From assembly GCF_015706575.1 (NCBI RefSeq), contig NW_024037074.1, positions 25,905,334 through 25,969,333 on the forward strand: a DNA stretch of 64,000 bases, written 5' to 3'. The notes beneath the pieces are model-generated. The model was given only the letters and a program-made list of their open reading frames with translations. It was not told the origin of the DNA and made no database searches. Position 1 is the first letter of the stretch. Every line of letters starts with the position of its first letter. The translations under genes and the position numbers were made by a program. This DNA is from Patiria miniata. Lineage: Eukaryota > Echinodermata > Asteroidea > Valvatida > Asterinidae. Shown one piece after another: positions 22,929 to 35,015 of this stretch.

Positions 22929-23316
22929 CGCAGTGGCTATTGTTACGGCAGCCGTAACGCATTTCCCATTTTCTATCGTTACGGTAGACTGCAACCTGGC
23001 AACTTTTATAAAAAAACATGACAAGAAAATATAAAATTAGAAGGAAAAAAGTGAATTTGAACTTTATGAAATTCGGACTTTATTTCCCTTTTAAAAAAAA
23101 TCCTCCAAAGCCTCAGGTTAGAAAAGGAAAAAAATTCGAGTGCAAAACTGAGATTTGAACCCGCAACCTCACGGTGCAAAATCCTACCCTCTATCGGCTG
23201 AGTTGACGCACTGCTCGACAAAACGTGTGGAAACAAATAATTATATACCTGCGTGCGTATCAAAAAAATATCGTAGAGGGCGCTAAACAACGAGTGCCGT
23301 AACGATAGCCACTTCG
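22929..23316. mobile_element. TIR element with tRNA-like module, copy 2
   Basis: Flanked by the perfect 9-bp duplication TTGAAAAAG (22920-22928, 23317-23325). Same ends and internal tRNA-like sequence (minus strand, about 23147-23217) as 3110-3488. Confidence 0.85.
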
Positions 23317-23569
23317 TTGAAAAAGACGACGAAAACGGATGAAAAATCCACCTGCCGATAACGAGGTCTTGTTCCCTTTTCACTGTGAATGCTATTTAAA
23401 CAAGACCATGTGGTACCCAACTAAAACACTTCGAACAAGGTAGCCGCGGATTTGCCCGGATGTCTGGCTGCGTATTCAGCGAGTTATTCAGCCGCGGATT
23501 CAGCCGCGCATTCACCAAGTATAGTACATGCGGCAAAAGGTGACCATTTATTCAACGAATTTCCCATAA

Positions 23570-23930
23570 GGCCAAAAAAAAAAAATCTCCGGTTTTTGGT
23601 ATGCGCGCGCGTCGCCGTAGCCATGCGCATCGGCAAAATGAAAAAGTTTTTTTTTCAATGAAAGATGATGTCTCAAAACCGCCAAACTCACTGGTTTGAC
23701 TGGAATCCTGCTGCTGCACAATTTTAACGTGTTTTTAGATTGGGTTATGGTCGAGAATAAGCTTTATTTGGCCTCTCTGGACTCCCACATATTTGCACTA
23801 AGTTTAGTCGGGCACCACTTGCAGTCATCAGCCGACATTTGAAGCAAAAAAATCAGGTAAAAAAAAAAGCCGCACCGCACCACTTTTTGGGCAAGCTCCA
23901 TACCAGAAACCGGAGACTTTTTTTTTGGCC
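23570..23930 (+). mobile_element. Harbinger-like MITE, family A copy 1
   Basis: Ends GGCCAAAAA..CTCCGGTTTTTGGTAT and inverse ATACCAGAAACCGGAGACTT..GGCC, flanked by TAA. Layout (GGCC, A-run, GGTCT-like box, GCGCGCGCGTCG) parallels family B. Other copies are 26928-27295 (-) and 51999-52368 (+). Confidence 0.8.
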
Positions 23931-24123
23931 TAATAAACGACAAAATAACAATATTTTTTTCACGCCATATAAAACAACCGGCGACATAAGCAACCGTTTC
24001 ATCCACTTTTTCCGAAATTTTCGATGCAATAATTACTATTAAATGAGCTGCATAAAGGGAACAATCGGACATTTCGCGTTATTTTTCTACGCTTTTTGAG
24101 ACGTTTGAAAGTAAGTGCATCAT

Positions 24124-24207
24124 TAGCTGGAGTTACCCAGCCCTAAATTTTATCATTGGGGAAATGACAACCCAATGATAAAATTTAGGGCTGGGTAACT
24201 CCAGCTA
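24124..24207. repeat. Perfect 84-bp hairpin
   Basis: Two perfectly complementary 37-nt arms starting TAGCTGGAGTTACCCAGCCC, with a 10-nt loop. No coding potential. Confidence 0.85.
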
Positions 24208-24772
24208 GTACATCATTTGAAACAAAGTGTACCACACGCAATATTAAAAACTCACAATTTTATTTCATAATCTACGAGATAATGTTACTGGGTACACTTC
24301 ATTTTTGGTGTTGGCTTCAGCTGAACACCAATTACTACATGTTGTCACAATCTTACAATTGTATTTCGTGATCTTCGAGATCATGTTACTGGACACACTT
24401 GATTTTGGTATTGGCTTCAGCCGATTGCAGGTCAACTCGCCCCCTGGCCGACTCGACCCCTACCGACTCGCTCCTTACCGACTCGCCCCCTGACCGACTC
24501 GCCCCCTAACTGACTCGCCCCTTACCGACTCCCCCCCCCCCCCCGGCCGACTCGCCCCCTAGCCGACTCGCCAACTCGCCTCCTAGCCGACTTGTCCCCT
24601 GACCGAAAGACAGTGTGGAGAACACAGAGGGTCCAGCAAATCAGCTTCGTTATCTGAGTTTTGGGATTGAACTATAATTGCTCAATTCAAAATTTGGTTG
24701 TGAAAGTTCCATTACTGAGCCTCTTTTATAACTTTTTCACAACCATTCGGTATGTTTGATAAGAACACCACT

Positions 24773-24912
24773 AAGGCCCCCCCCAAAAAAAATATTCGGT
24801 CTCTGGTCAGACCAAAGTTCCGGAATTGACGCGGCGATGCGGCTTTTTTTTTTTTTTTTTCTTTTTTTCTTCAAGCTTGGATTGTACAGACAAGGTAGGG
24901 TACTATTTTGCC
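24773..24912 (-). mobile_element. Truncated family B fragment
   Basis: TAAGGCC start, then TTCGGTCTCTGGTCAGACC and CTTCAAGCTTGGATTGTACA as in family B read backwards. It ends in a poly-C run. Confidence 0.65.
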
Positions 24913-25079
24913 CCCCCCCCAAATTTTGTCTAGCCCCCCCAAAATAAATTCCGTAAAAAGAAATTGCATTAGCAAAAAGAAGGATTGTGATGTACATGTA
25001 CTTGCGAAAGGTTTCCCCCTAAAGAAATAGTCGTGAGAAGGGTGCATTTGTAGTTAATATAGTGTGAATGATTTTAGGA

Positions 25080-26340
25080 TTTTATTGGCGCTCCCCATTG
25101 AAAATATGGCATGACCCCCCCCCTCCCCCTCCCCCTCCCCCCCCCCTCCCTCCCCCCCCCCCCCCCCCCACCTATTGATGTTCGGAGGACTAAGTGTCTG
25201 GAGAAAATATCCGGTCTACATTTCAGCACGCCTCCCTGAAAAAAAATCTGGATCCACCCTGCTAGCCCCCCCCCCCAAATATTGGTTCTAGAACCGCGCC
25301 TGAGTCACCGTGAACGCAACCTCGTCCCCAGTGCTCACTTTCGCGAGCATTCGTCCACGCCTTCTCGAAAATACTAATTTCCTTTCCAGATTGCTCATAT
25401 CAATATGAAATGTGATACTGCATGTTGTCTTGATATTAGATCGTTACTGTTTAATTAAAAAAATCGTGTTTTCGTATCTTACGCCATGCTCGCGCTGCGA
25501 CGAATTGACTGTTTTTTTTTACCCCAGACACCGCATACAAAAACAAACGCTAATGTAACGCATATCCAGGCACCAGACTGTTCCTCATTTGCATACGTGT
25601 TCAAAAATCTTGCACATGCAAATGATCCAATACCAGGGTGAGAGAGCAGGTAGTGATGGGCGCGTACTGTTCGACACCCTGGGGACGAGGTTGCCGTGAA
25701 CGCTACGCGCACAGGCCCAAGGGCGGATCCAGAACACAATTTTTTTTTGGGGGGGGCCAAACAAATTTTTGGCCCCCCCCCCCCCAAAAAAAAAAGTGGG
25801 TCCAAAAATTACGGCGTGGGGTTCGGGGCCCGCTTAACGGCCCCGAAAAATTTTTGGATTCTAGATGCTCTATGGTGCGATCTGAGGCAATTTCTGACCA
25901 CTTTAACCAATGTTTTTCGAGGAAAAGATTTTTTCATTGGTATCGGAAATCCTTCAAACTGGCGTTTGAATAATTTGACTCCATTAAGTTTCACGTTGCG
26001 ACCGGGCATTGTGCTCCACTGTCTTTATTTTTATATCACGATGTCCCCGTACGGTGCTTAATTTTCAAGGGGGCGAGTCGGTCAGGGGGCGAGTCGGTCA
26101 GGGGGCAAGTCGGTAAGGGGGCGAGTCGGTCAGTTGATCTGCAGTTGAATGGAACGCATTCTAATTGCAATTGCTCAGTAAAAATTGGGTCACTTTAACG
26201 GGCTAATTAGACACTAAGTAGTGTTCGGCTGGAGCCAATACCAAAATCAAGTGTGCCCAGTAACATATTCTCGTAGATTATGAAATAGAATTGTGAGTTT
26301 TTGACAACATGTGCGGTACACTTTGTGTTGAAGAGGTCTA
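25080..26340. repeat. Composite repeat block
   Basis: Poly-C tracts (25110-25170), a GGGCGGATCCAGAACACAAT-ended repeat (25720-25925) shared with 38240-38800 and 61329-61610, then GGGGGCGAGTCGGTCA units (26068-26140) and sequence inverted relative to 24210-24430. No gene. Confidence 0.55.
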
Positions 26341-26920
26341 TGCAGCCTAAATAGAACCAATTAATAATAGTGCATGGAAAATGTGGTCACTTTAACGGGC
26401 TAATTAGGCACTAATTAGAGTTCCTGAAGAGTTTATTCTTTAAAATTTCCTAAAAATCAAACGTTCTTGTGTTTTCTTATAAATATACAATGGAAAGAAA
26501 GTCACGTTTTAGTTAAACCGACGTCTTGTTAAAGACGTTAAATTTAAATAAAGTTTGTTACATTTCTTCAGTTTTTAAACAATAAATTAATCCTTTGTGA
26601 AATCTTTCCAAACTCTTATGACTTAAATTGGTTTTCTTAAAAATGCACTTTCAATATCAAATTAAAATTATAGAGCAAAATTCTCCATTGTCAACTGAAC
26701 AAAAAGCAAATAGAAAGCCTTAGGCGAGACCTCGTTTATAATTTACCGAGAAGATCCAATTGAATGCATTAAAGGTAAGGAGTATGAAATCATTAACTTA
26801 TTGATGCAATAATTTTGGATGACCCAGGACAGATCAAAGGAACATCCCTTCTCCCAGACATGTCACTGCTAAAAAGCCAGTGACAAATCATTACCCTTAC
26901 AATAATTTTTCAGCAAGTTT
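26341..26920. other. AT-rich unassigned intergenic DNA
   Basis: The motif GTCACTTTAACGGGCTAATTAG occurs at 26189 and 26382, suggesting a local duplication. Nothing else recognised. Confidence 0.35.
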
Positions 26921-26927
26921 CCATCAG

Positions 26928-27295
26928 GCCAAAAAAAAATAAGTCTCCGGTTCCTGGTATGGAGCTTGCCCAAAAAGTGGTGCGGCGACGCGGCTTTTTT
27001 TTTTTTTTACCCGATTTTTTGCCTCAAAATGTAGGCTGATGACTGCAAATGGTGCCCGACTAGACTTAGTGCAAATATATGGGAGTCCAGAGAGGCCACA
27101 TAAAGCTTATTCTCGATCATAACCCCATCTAAAAACACGCTAAAATTGTGCAGCAGCAGGATTCCAGTCAAACCAGTGAGTTCATTTTTTGGCGGTTTTG
27201 CGACATCATCTTTCATTGAAAAAAAAACTTTTTTATTTTGCCGACACGCATGGCTATGGCGACGTGCGCGCATACCAGAAACCGGAGACTTTTTT
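26928..27295 (-). mobile_element. Family A MITE, copy 2
   Basis: Reverse orientation of 23570-23930; the right TIR has ended as GGCG and no clear target duplication remains. The frame at 27007-27273 is part of the repeat. Confidence 0.75.
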
Positions 27296-27539
27296 GGCGT
27301 TATTGTCCATTGTTAACTGTCTGTTGCAGTATCCGGTTTAAGATTATTTTAGAGGCATAAATAATTTAATGAAATCAAAATTACTTTTCATGTTATTTTA
27401 GTGTTGTTGCCTTAGTGTATAACATTAATGACGTTGCATTATGCAGTCGATATATCATTTCATATTGTGCAAGCTAGTTTTTTTAACTCAAGTTTCCGAT
27501 GAGGGCATCCTTGTCCAGTAGAGCAGCTTCGTCATTGTC

Positions 27540-27716
27540 CAGTCTCGTCCAAGCTTGGTGGCCCCCCAGTCGCCCCCCCCCCCCCACTGAGATTTTGAGC
27601 TCCTAAAAAAATGATCATTGATCAACATGACGACCCCCCCCCCCATGAAATGTTCCAGCCCCCCCCCCCAGCGCCCCCCCCCCCTCCAACTGAACAATTC
27701 CTGGCTACGCCACTGT
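27540..27716. mobile_element. hAT-like fragment with poly-C blocks
   Basis: Ends CCTGGCTACGCCACTG, the same TIR as the full element 37970-38957; the left end is missing. Confidence 0.6.
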
Positions 27717-29640
27717 CTGTCGGTCCTCCTTCCTGCTTCCGGTTCCTCGAGTTTCTGTGTGATGAGGCTGTTGGAGCCTTGGAGGGTTCATTTTTGTCAT
27801 AATGTGCCGACGCTGATAATGGCAGGTTGTTTTGGAAACTGCATATAACTCGCACACTATAAACAACCATTAAAAGAAATTCACGTGAAATTAAGATGAC
27901 AAAATGCCATCTTAATCCTTGCCGATCCCTTCCAAATCGGACTTACATTGAACATAGTATTATACGGAGGGAGGGTTACACGTAGGCTAAAATCAACAAG
28001 GAAATAGTAGTTTTCTATGTTACTCTAAACCTGTCGCATATCTTGAAATGCTTTCTTTTGAAATTTACGTCAAGTACGGTATACTCGTAGCCCACAAAGA
28101 TTTGATCGTGAAAGACTATATTAGACCGATCTCTTTAACTACTGCAACGTTTTTTTTCCGTTATGGTTTTCGTGTTCTCCCCTTCAATAAAACAGCACTG
28201 TCGACCTTATACGTTATCACAGGTCAAAGTAAGACAACCAAATGAGTAACTCAAAGGAGAAATATATACTTGAAAACATGTATCCCTGCCGATCTTTCCA
28301 AATCGGACTCACATAAATGATGTAGATTAAGTTTAAACCTTTACAAAAACAGGAAGAAATGTCGCATGCGATAGTAAATATGTCGCATGTCTTTATACAG
28401 CCATTTTCCCTATCGCTTTGTTGATTACACTTAAGTTGTACCCTTTCACATGCATAAACCTGGCTATTTCTGGCCTTTTTGAAGGCAAACTTCTTGACAA
28501 TGTCACAAATTGCAGTTTTTTTCGCTGACGAATAATACTTAAAAGATGTGGTGTAGGCCTAGAACTTGGGGAATGCCTTTAACATGCTGCTTTAATTTAA
28601 ATTCAGTCATTTTCTTTACATCGATATAATGGGACTTTTCCTTAAATTCCGTCATTTTAAAAACTTTTTTACCCAAATTCGCTTTCCGACTTTTTTAAGC
28701 AGTGTAGTACCGTACCGGAAGTGGCTGCCGATTATAATTTGAAATGTTTTTGTTAACATTATTTCGGTCATTTTCATTTCGGGCATAGGGCCTACAAGTT
28801 TAGAAAATTACCGATTTTCAAATATTTATTTCTTTCGCTGCCGTTGTTAATCTTTTTACCGCAATTTTCGTCTCTTTAATTTGGTTCTTCCGCAATCGAA
28901 TTGTTTTTACTTTGTAGGTAATAAAAATAACACTGATATCAAGTATTATTTCTCTCACTAACGCTGTGATTTTTTAGCCGTGTAAACTATGTTTCCTCAC
29001 TTCACTTATATGCCGCGTTGATTTTCGGTGTAATTTTCGTAATTTTCCCCTAGCTACCTGTGGAAACACAGTGCCGTGCTTCGAGAAGAAACTCCACGTA
29101 CTATGTGATTTTCGTTGTAATTTAATTTGGACCGATTTGATTTTTGTTTCCACGTTTCGTCACACGCGTTTAGTCAAATATTTCAAGTAGGTATCGCAGT
29201 AAAGGTAAAAACAACACTGATTTCAGTTATTTTCGACGTAAATTTCATAATTTCTCAGCCACTTGTTGGAAGCGGAGAAGCATTTCTGTGAGAAGAAAAT
29301 CCGCTCATGATTTGATTTTCACTGCAATGTATTTTACACACATTTGACCTTTTTTCTTCAATTTTCGTCATATTCGTTGTCACATATATTTCAGGTATAG
29401 GTTTCTCAGTACAGTTAACAAGTAACAGTGATTTAAGCTATTAATTCTTCCAATTACAGCGGTAACTTTGGCGTAAGAATTCGTATTTTCGTCGTTTTTA
29501 TGTTTTATAATATTGCAAAATAATATGCAGTCTGCTTTTTGATCCAATATTCCGCAAATTGGAAAGTGTCTGATGAGGGCATCCTTGTCCAGATAGAGCA
29601 GCTTCGTAATTTTCCAGTCTCATCCAAGCTTGGCGGTCCT
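27717..29640 (-). repeat. Left duplicate flanking the 0.39-kb tandem array
   Basis: Shares an ordered series of blocks with 32148-33340: TCCTGCTTCCGGTTCCTCGA, GTGCCGACGCTGATA-TGGCAGGTTG, TTTTTGAAGGCA..TGACAATG and TCTCTCACTAACGCTG. Blocks are interspersed with TTTTCGTCATTTT-type low complexity. It seems to be a diverged duplication of ~1.5-2 kb. Confidence 0.6.
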
Positions 29641-29789
29641 CATCTTCTAAAACATGACAAAAAGAGTAAACTAGCAAAATTTAGAATTAATATTTAAAGT
29701 GGAAATCAAGCATCGTAAGAGGTGACATAGTATTAAAGGAATAACAAATTTAAGAGTAGGCCTACATATCCCTGGTCTCTTTTCAAGTA

Positions 29790-32260
29790 AACATACCTCA
29801 AGAATTGGTAATGGTCAACCAAGCAGGCAGTGTCAGTCAACCGTCGGTCCTCCCAGCTTATGGCAGCTTGAGGCAGGCTCATCCATCATAGGGCAATTCC
29901 CTCACCAGTCAGTGGTCCTCATGTCTGTAAAAAGATTAAAATGACAAAGGAAAATATCCGAATTATTATTAAGAAATATCTGAAAGGTAGAGCAAGAGGG
30001 GGGGGGGGAGAAATGTTCGAATTAACCCCACAAAGCAGTGCCCCACTACCAGCACTCTTTATTTGTGGGAGAACATAGAAGAGCGCCAAATCACCCATTT
30101 TGATTACTTGTTTCTGCTTATTCTTTAGGTATATATAACTAAAAACTAACCTCACGAATCAGTAATGGGAAGCCCAGCAAGCAGGTCATCAGTTCATCCG
30201 ACGGTCCTCCTCCCTGCTTCCGGTTCCTCGGGTTTCTGTTTGATGAGGCTGTCGGAGCCCTGACGATGTCTTGAGGCAGGCTCATCCTCATCTCAGTAGG
30301 GTAATTCCCTCATCAGTCAGTGGTCCTAACTTTGCTGAAAGGATTCAAATAACGAAAGGAAACATTTGAATTATTTAGCTGTATTCGTGCCATGGCTCGA
30401 AAGGGGAAAGAAAACATTGAATTAACCCCACAAAGCAAAGCCCTGCTACCAGAACTCGTTTGTGGACGAACATAATAACAGAGTCAGATCGCCCATTTAA
30501 ATTAGTTCTGTGACTTGATTGTTCCTGTTAAGAGGAGGCCTACATGTAAACTAACCTAATAATCAGGAATGGGAAGCCCAACAAGCAGGTCATCCGTTCA
30601 TCTGTCGGTCCTCCTCCCTGCTTCCGGTTCCTCGAGTTTCTGTTTGATGAGGCTGTTGGAGCCCTGACGATGTCTTGAGGCAGGCTCATCAATCTCAGTA
30701 AAGCAATTCCCTCATCAGTCAGTGGTCCTCATTTTTCTGAAAGGATACGAAAGAAAACATTTGAATTATTGAGCTGTATTCGTGCCAGGGCTAGAAAGGG
30801 GAAAGACAACATTGAATAACCCCACAAAGCAAAGGCCCGCTACCAGAATTCGTTGTTTGTGGACGAACATAGAAGAGCGCCAGATCGCCCATTTTGATTA
30901 GTTCTTAATTGTTTCTGTTTAAGTAGGCTACATGTACACAAACCTGATAGTCAGTAATGGGAAGCCCAGCAAGCAGGTCATCCGTTCATCTGTCGGTCCT
31001 CCTCCCTGCTTCCGGTTCCTCGAGTTTCTGTGTGGTAAGGCTGATGGAGCCTTGACGATGTCTTGAAGCAGGCTCATCAATCTCAGTAAAGCAATTCCCT
31101 CATCAGTCAGTGGTCCTCATTTTTCTGAAAGGATACGAAAGAAAACATTTGAATTATTGAGCTGTATTCGTGCCGGGGCTAGGAAGGGGAAAGAAAACAT
31201 TGAATTAATCCCACAAAGCAAAGCCCGCTACCAAGAACTCATTCTTTGTGGAAGAACATTATAACAGAGTCAGATCGCCCATTTTGATGAGTTCTGTGAC
31301 TTGATTGATCCTGCAAAGAGGAGGCCAACGTGTAAACTAACCTAATAATCAGGAATGGGAAGCCCAACAAGCAGGTCATCCGTTCATCTGTCGGTCCTCC
31401 TCCCTGCTTCCGGTTTCTCGAGTTTCTGTTTGATGAGGCTGTTGGAGCCTCAGTAGAGCAACTCCCTCATCAGTCAGTGGTCCTCATTTTTCTGAAAGGA
31501 TAGGAAAGAAAACATTTGATTTATTGAGCTGTAATCGTGCCAGGGCTAGAAAGGGGAAAGACAACATTGAATAACCCCACAAAGCAAAGGCCCGCTACCA
31601 GAATTCGTTGTTTGTGGACGAACATAGAAGAGCGCCAGATCGCCCATTTTGATTAGTTCTTAATTGTTTCTGTTTAAGTAGGCTACATGTACACAAACCT
31701 GATAGTCAGTAATGGGAAGTCCAGCAAGCAGGTCATCCGTTCATCTGTCGGTCCTCCTCCCTGCTTCCGGTTCCTCGAGTTTCTGTGTGGTAAGGCTGAT
31801 GGAGCCTTGACGATGTCTTGAAGCAGGCTCATCAATCTCAGTAAAGCAATTCCCTCATCAGTCAGTGGTCCTCATTTTTCTGAAAGGATACGAAAGAAAA
31901 CATTTGAATTATTGAGCTGTATTCGTGCCGGGGCTAGGAAGGGGAAAGAAAACATTGAATTAATCCCACAAAGCAAAGCCCGCTACCAAGAACTCATTCT
32001 TTGTGGAAGAACATTATAACAGAGTCAGATCGCCCATTTTGATGAGTTCTGTGACTTGATTGATCCTACAAAGAGGAGGCCAACATGTAAACTAACCTCA
32101 AGAATCAGTAATGGGTAGCCCAGCAAGCAGGTCATCCGTTCATCTGTCGGTCCTCCTCCCTGCTTCCGGTTCCTCGAGTTTCTGTTTGATGAGGCTGTTG
32201 GAGCCTTGGAGGGTTGATTTTCGTCCAGACAAAGCAGCCTAGCTCATCCATGCAGTCTCA
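29790..32260 (-). repeat. Tandem array of ~0.39-kb units
   Basis: Six good units anchored on CGGTCCTCCTCCCTGCTTCC at 30202, 30606, 30994, 31392, 31749 and 32148, plus a worn one at 29843. Spacings are 404, 388, 398, 357 and 399. Units 30994 and 31749 and their left flanks are nearly identical, indicating a later ~755-bp dimer duplication. On the minus strand each unit is bounded by an acceptor-like CCTTTCAG and a donor-like AG|GTTAGT or AG|GTTTGT. Frames do not stay open across units and most changes would be non-synonymous, so it is not called as coding. Confidence 0.85.
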
Positions 32261-33340
32261 ACTTTTAGATCATCAGTTTCTTTGTTGAAAGCTGCAACTC
32301 TTTCCTAAGTGAACAGGGTTACGAAAACACTGGGCCTAGCCCATTTGTTACTGAAGTGAAACATTTCAAAGCATTATGTCTATAAGCCTACCTGTAATAA
32401 GGCCACTTGTTACCAAATAAAAACTAAACGATTCTACCCATGTTTCCACTATTTACTTTTAAAAACAGACATGATCTTTTTTGTCATAATGCACACGAAC
32501 ATGTGCCGACGCCGATATTGGCAGGTTGCCAATAAGTTGTAACCTTTCACAGTGTACTTTTTTGGTGTGTGTGTGTGTGGGGGGGGCAATTAGGTCTTTT
32601 TGAAGGCACTTCTCGACAATGCCAACAATTTTGATGTTTTTGAAATGCCGCTGTATATAACTGAAATTCAGTCATTTTCTAAACAAATATTTTGTTCATT
32701 ATGGTGTGATTTTTTTTCTCGTAATTTCGTCAATTTCATTTTCTTTTGCTGCCGTCATTTTCCCACCGTTTGCCAAAATTTGCAAGTACATGTACATGTA
32801 TTTACTTCTCTCGTTGCAGATGATTAATTTCTATGCCGTTATTTTCGTCATTTTGATTTGTTTTTTCCATAACCCATTTTGTTTACTTTGTGGCAAGAAA
32901 AATAATACCGATTTCGGGTATTTTTACTCTCACTAACGCTGCGATGTTTTCCTCGCGTTATTTTCATCATTTTCCTAGCGTGTAGGCCTACACGTAGAAA
33001 GCGGAGTGATTTTTTTTCGGAAAAAAATTTGCTTACGATGTGATTTTCACTACAATTTATTTTGGACCGATTTGAATTTTGTTTTCAGTTTTCGTCATAC
33101 GCGTAGTCAAGTAAATATCCGGGTAGGTATTTTTTAATTTGATTTTTAAAGTTGATTTCGTATTTTCGTCAATTAGAGGCTTGCCGCTTCAAAACCGTAA
33201 CATTTTTTGCCCGACGTATTGCAGTTGAGAAAAAAATAACACTGATTTCAAGTATTATTCCTTTCGACATCTGCTTCGATTTTGCTTAACGATTTGACAC
33301 TTTCGTAGCCGCAACGATTAATTTGATTTAAAAACATTTA
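32148..33340 (-). repeat. Right duplicate flanking the tandem array
   Basis: Counterpart of 27717-29640 (same blocks in the same order). It includes a TGTGTGTGTGTGG run at 32565. Confidence 0.55.
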
Positions 33341-34680
33341 ATTTTGTCTATTGTCAGAGACAACAGACGGATACCATTAAAAAAATCACACCACACAGAG
33401 AGCAATGCACACTAAGGCAAAAAATCAAACATGCAACATTTACAATGAAACAAAATACAATCTACTTTTGAGTTTTTTTCCCCAAAAGTCATTCTCTCTG
33501 TAAGCATTTTTTTTTACTCACAGATAAGTTTATCTTTAAATAGTTACTTAATAATGAACCGAGCTTAAAATATCTTCACAGAATAAAAATGTCTTTTATA
33601 TAAATTTATGCAAAGTATAATTAACCAAAGTTATGACTTTTGATTTTACTACGATCATTAAAATATGGTCAACTGTCAACTGTGCCCTCACTGCTCACAG
33701 ACTAGCGAAGTATAGACAATGCGGCGCTTTTACAGACGCTGTTAATCCCAGATTTTTTTTACCTTTTAGTGTTACTATAAGAGCGTATATGTCACCTTAA
33801 CAGAGAGCTCATTTAGGAATTAGCGTTAATTATTAACCAATAGTTTTCTCTGTATGGCTATTTAAGTAGTAACGTCCTTCCGTGTTTTTGTTAAATGGTC
33901 TAAGTTTTAATGTTCAAGTTCTTCTGATGGAAGGGGCCTCTTGGAAATCGGCGCTATACTAATATGCACCGAAGAGGGTATCCCTTACAAGTGGCACTGC
34001 ACCAGGCATGGTCACTGTCAATGGCCTAGATTTTATGAATCTTGTTTGCTCTTAAACATTTTATACAATCATAAAGAAATTATATCGTCGTTGGTGGACA
34101 ACGCACCAGGCATTGCCACTTTCTGTAGTTGTTTCACTAACTTTGTTTAATTATTGTTTTGAGTTTGGCAAAGTACCAGCCAATGTCCGTATAGAGGGCA
34201 GCATTCCAGTTGATCGATAAAACATCACAAAATGACTCTCAATCAATTACCAAATCGACTTTAAATTTGGAAGTTTCTTAATAGCGAAAATAAAATAAAA
34301 TACACCAGTACTTTGAAGTTTAGGGGACAGTGTTATTCATTAGACTGATTTTCGTTTGCATTAAGTTAGTGTTATTTTTTTTTTTTTTTTTTTTAGAAAA
34401 CTTCTAAAACTCCCCATGGCACTGCCTGCAGGCTCAATGTGCGCATGCTCGCAGCGGGCTATGCTTGCTCCCTAATTTTCGTTTGCTTCATTTTTTCCTA
34501 ACACTGTTCATTGCACTTTGCTAAACAGTTCCCTAGATTTTATCACTTCGAAGTATGGTACACGAAATCGCGCGATTACGCAGGTACGTGGATATGCGGA
34601 TATGCGGATACGCGGGTACGTGGGTACGAAGACCAAGAGGAGATGAACATATTGTTCTTATTTAGGGCCTACTACTATAC
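33341..34680. other. AT-rich intergenic DNA
   Basis: No exon, TIR element or SINE recognised. A T-run is at 34374-34395. Confidence 0.3.
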
Positions 34681-34689
34681 ATATGACAA

Positions 34690-35015
34690 TCACAACGTAC
34701 GTACGTGATGCAATTAAATTATCACATACGTACGTGTGATAATATAATATTACGTACTTACGTAATATTAGTATTATTATTGCGCACATACCTGATAAAT
34801 AAGTACATATTACGTACGTACATGTATTGCATATGTAAGTGATATTACGTGTATCCTTAAACGAGTATACGTACTTAATAATTATCACGTGGGCCCTACG
34901 TACGTAATAATTATCACGTGGGCCCTACGTGATAATATTACCTACGTACGTGATAATATTCAAGTACGTGCGTGAGTTACGTACGTACGTGACAATAACA
35001 CATACGTAATATTAT
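34690..35015. repeat. Dense ACGTACGT / CACGTG / GGGCCC palindrome block
   Basis: More than ten TACGTA or ACGTACGT motifs in 320 bp. A 26-bp unit ending ATCACGTGGGCCCTACGT is repeated with a 29-bp period at 34876 and 34905. High cruciform potential, no gene. Confidence 0.75.

Larger units (their letters stand above)
23446..24610 (+). mobile_element. Left member of a widely spaced inverted repeat pair
   Basis: Starts with GCGGATTTGCCCGGA and (GC)GGATTCAGCCGCG units and ends in CCGACTCGCCCCCT minisatellite units (about 24440-24600). The same order appears inverted at 39752-40375. Family A MITE 23570-23930 and an 84-bp hairpin 24124-24207 lie inside it. It is either the arm of a very large element or one of two independent copies. 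Confidence 0.6.

Noticed and set aside
29919..32260. Tandem units as protein-coding repeat exons
   Set aside because: A frame of ~45 codons is open in each unit, but stops follow the acceptor-like sites, frame shifts differ between units and donor phases disagree; substitutions are mostly non-synonymous.
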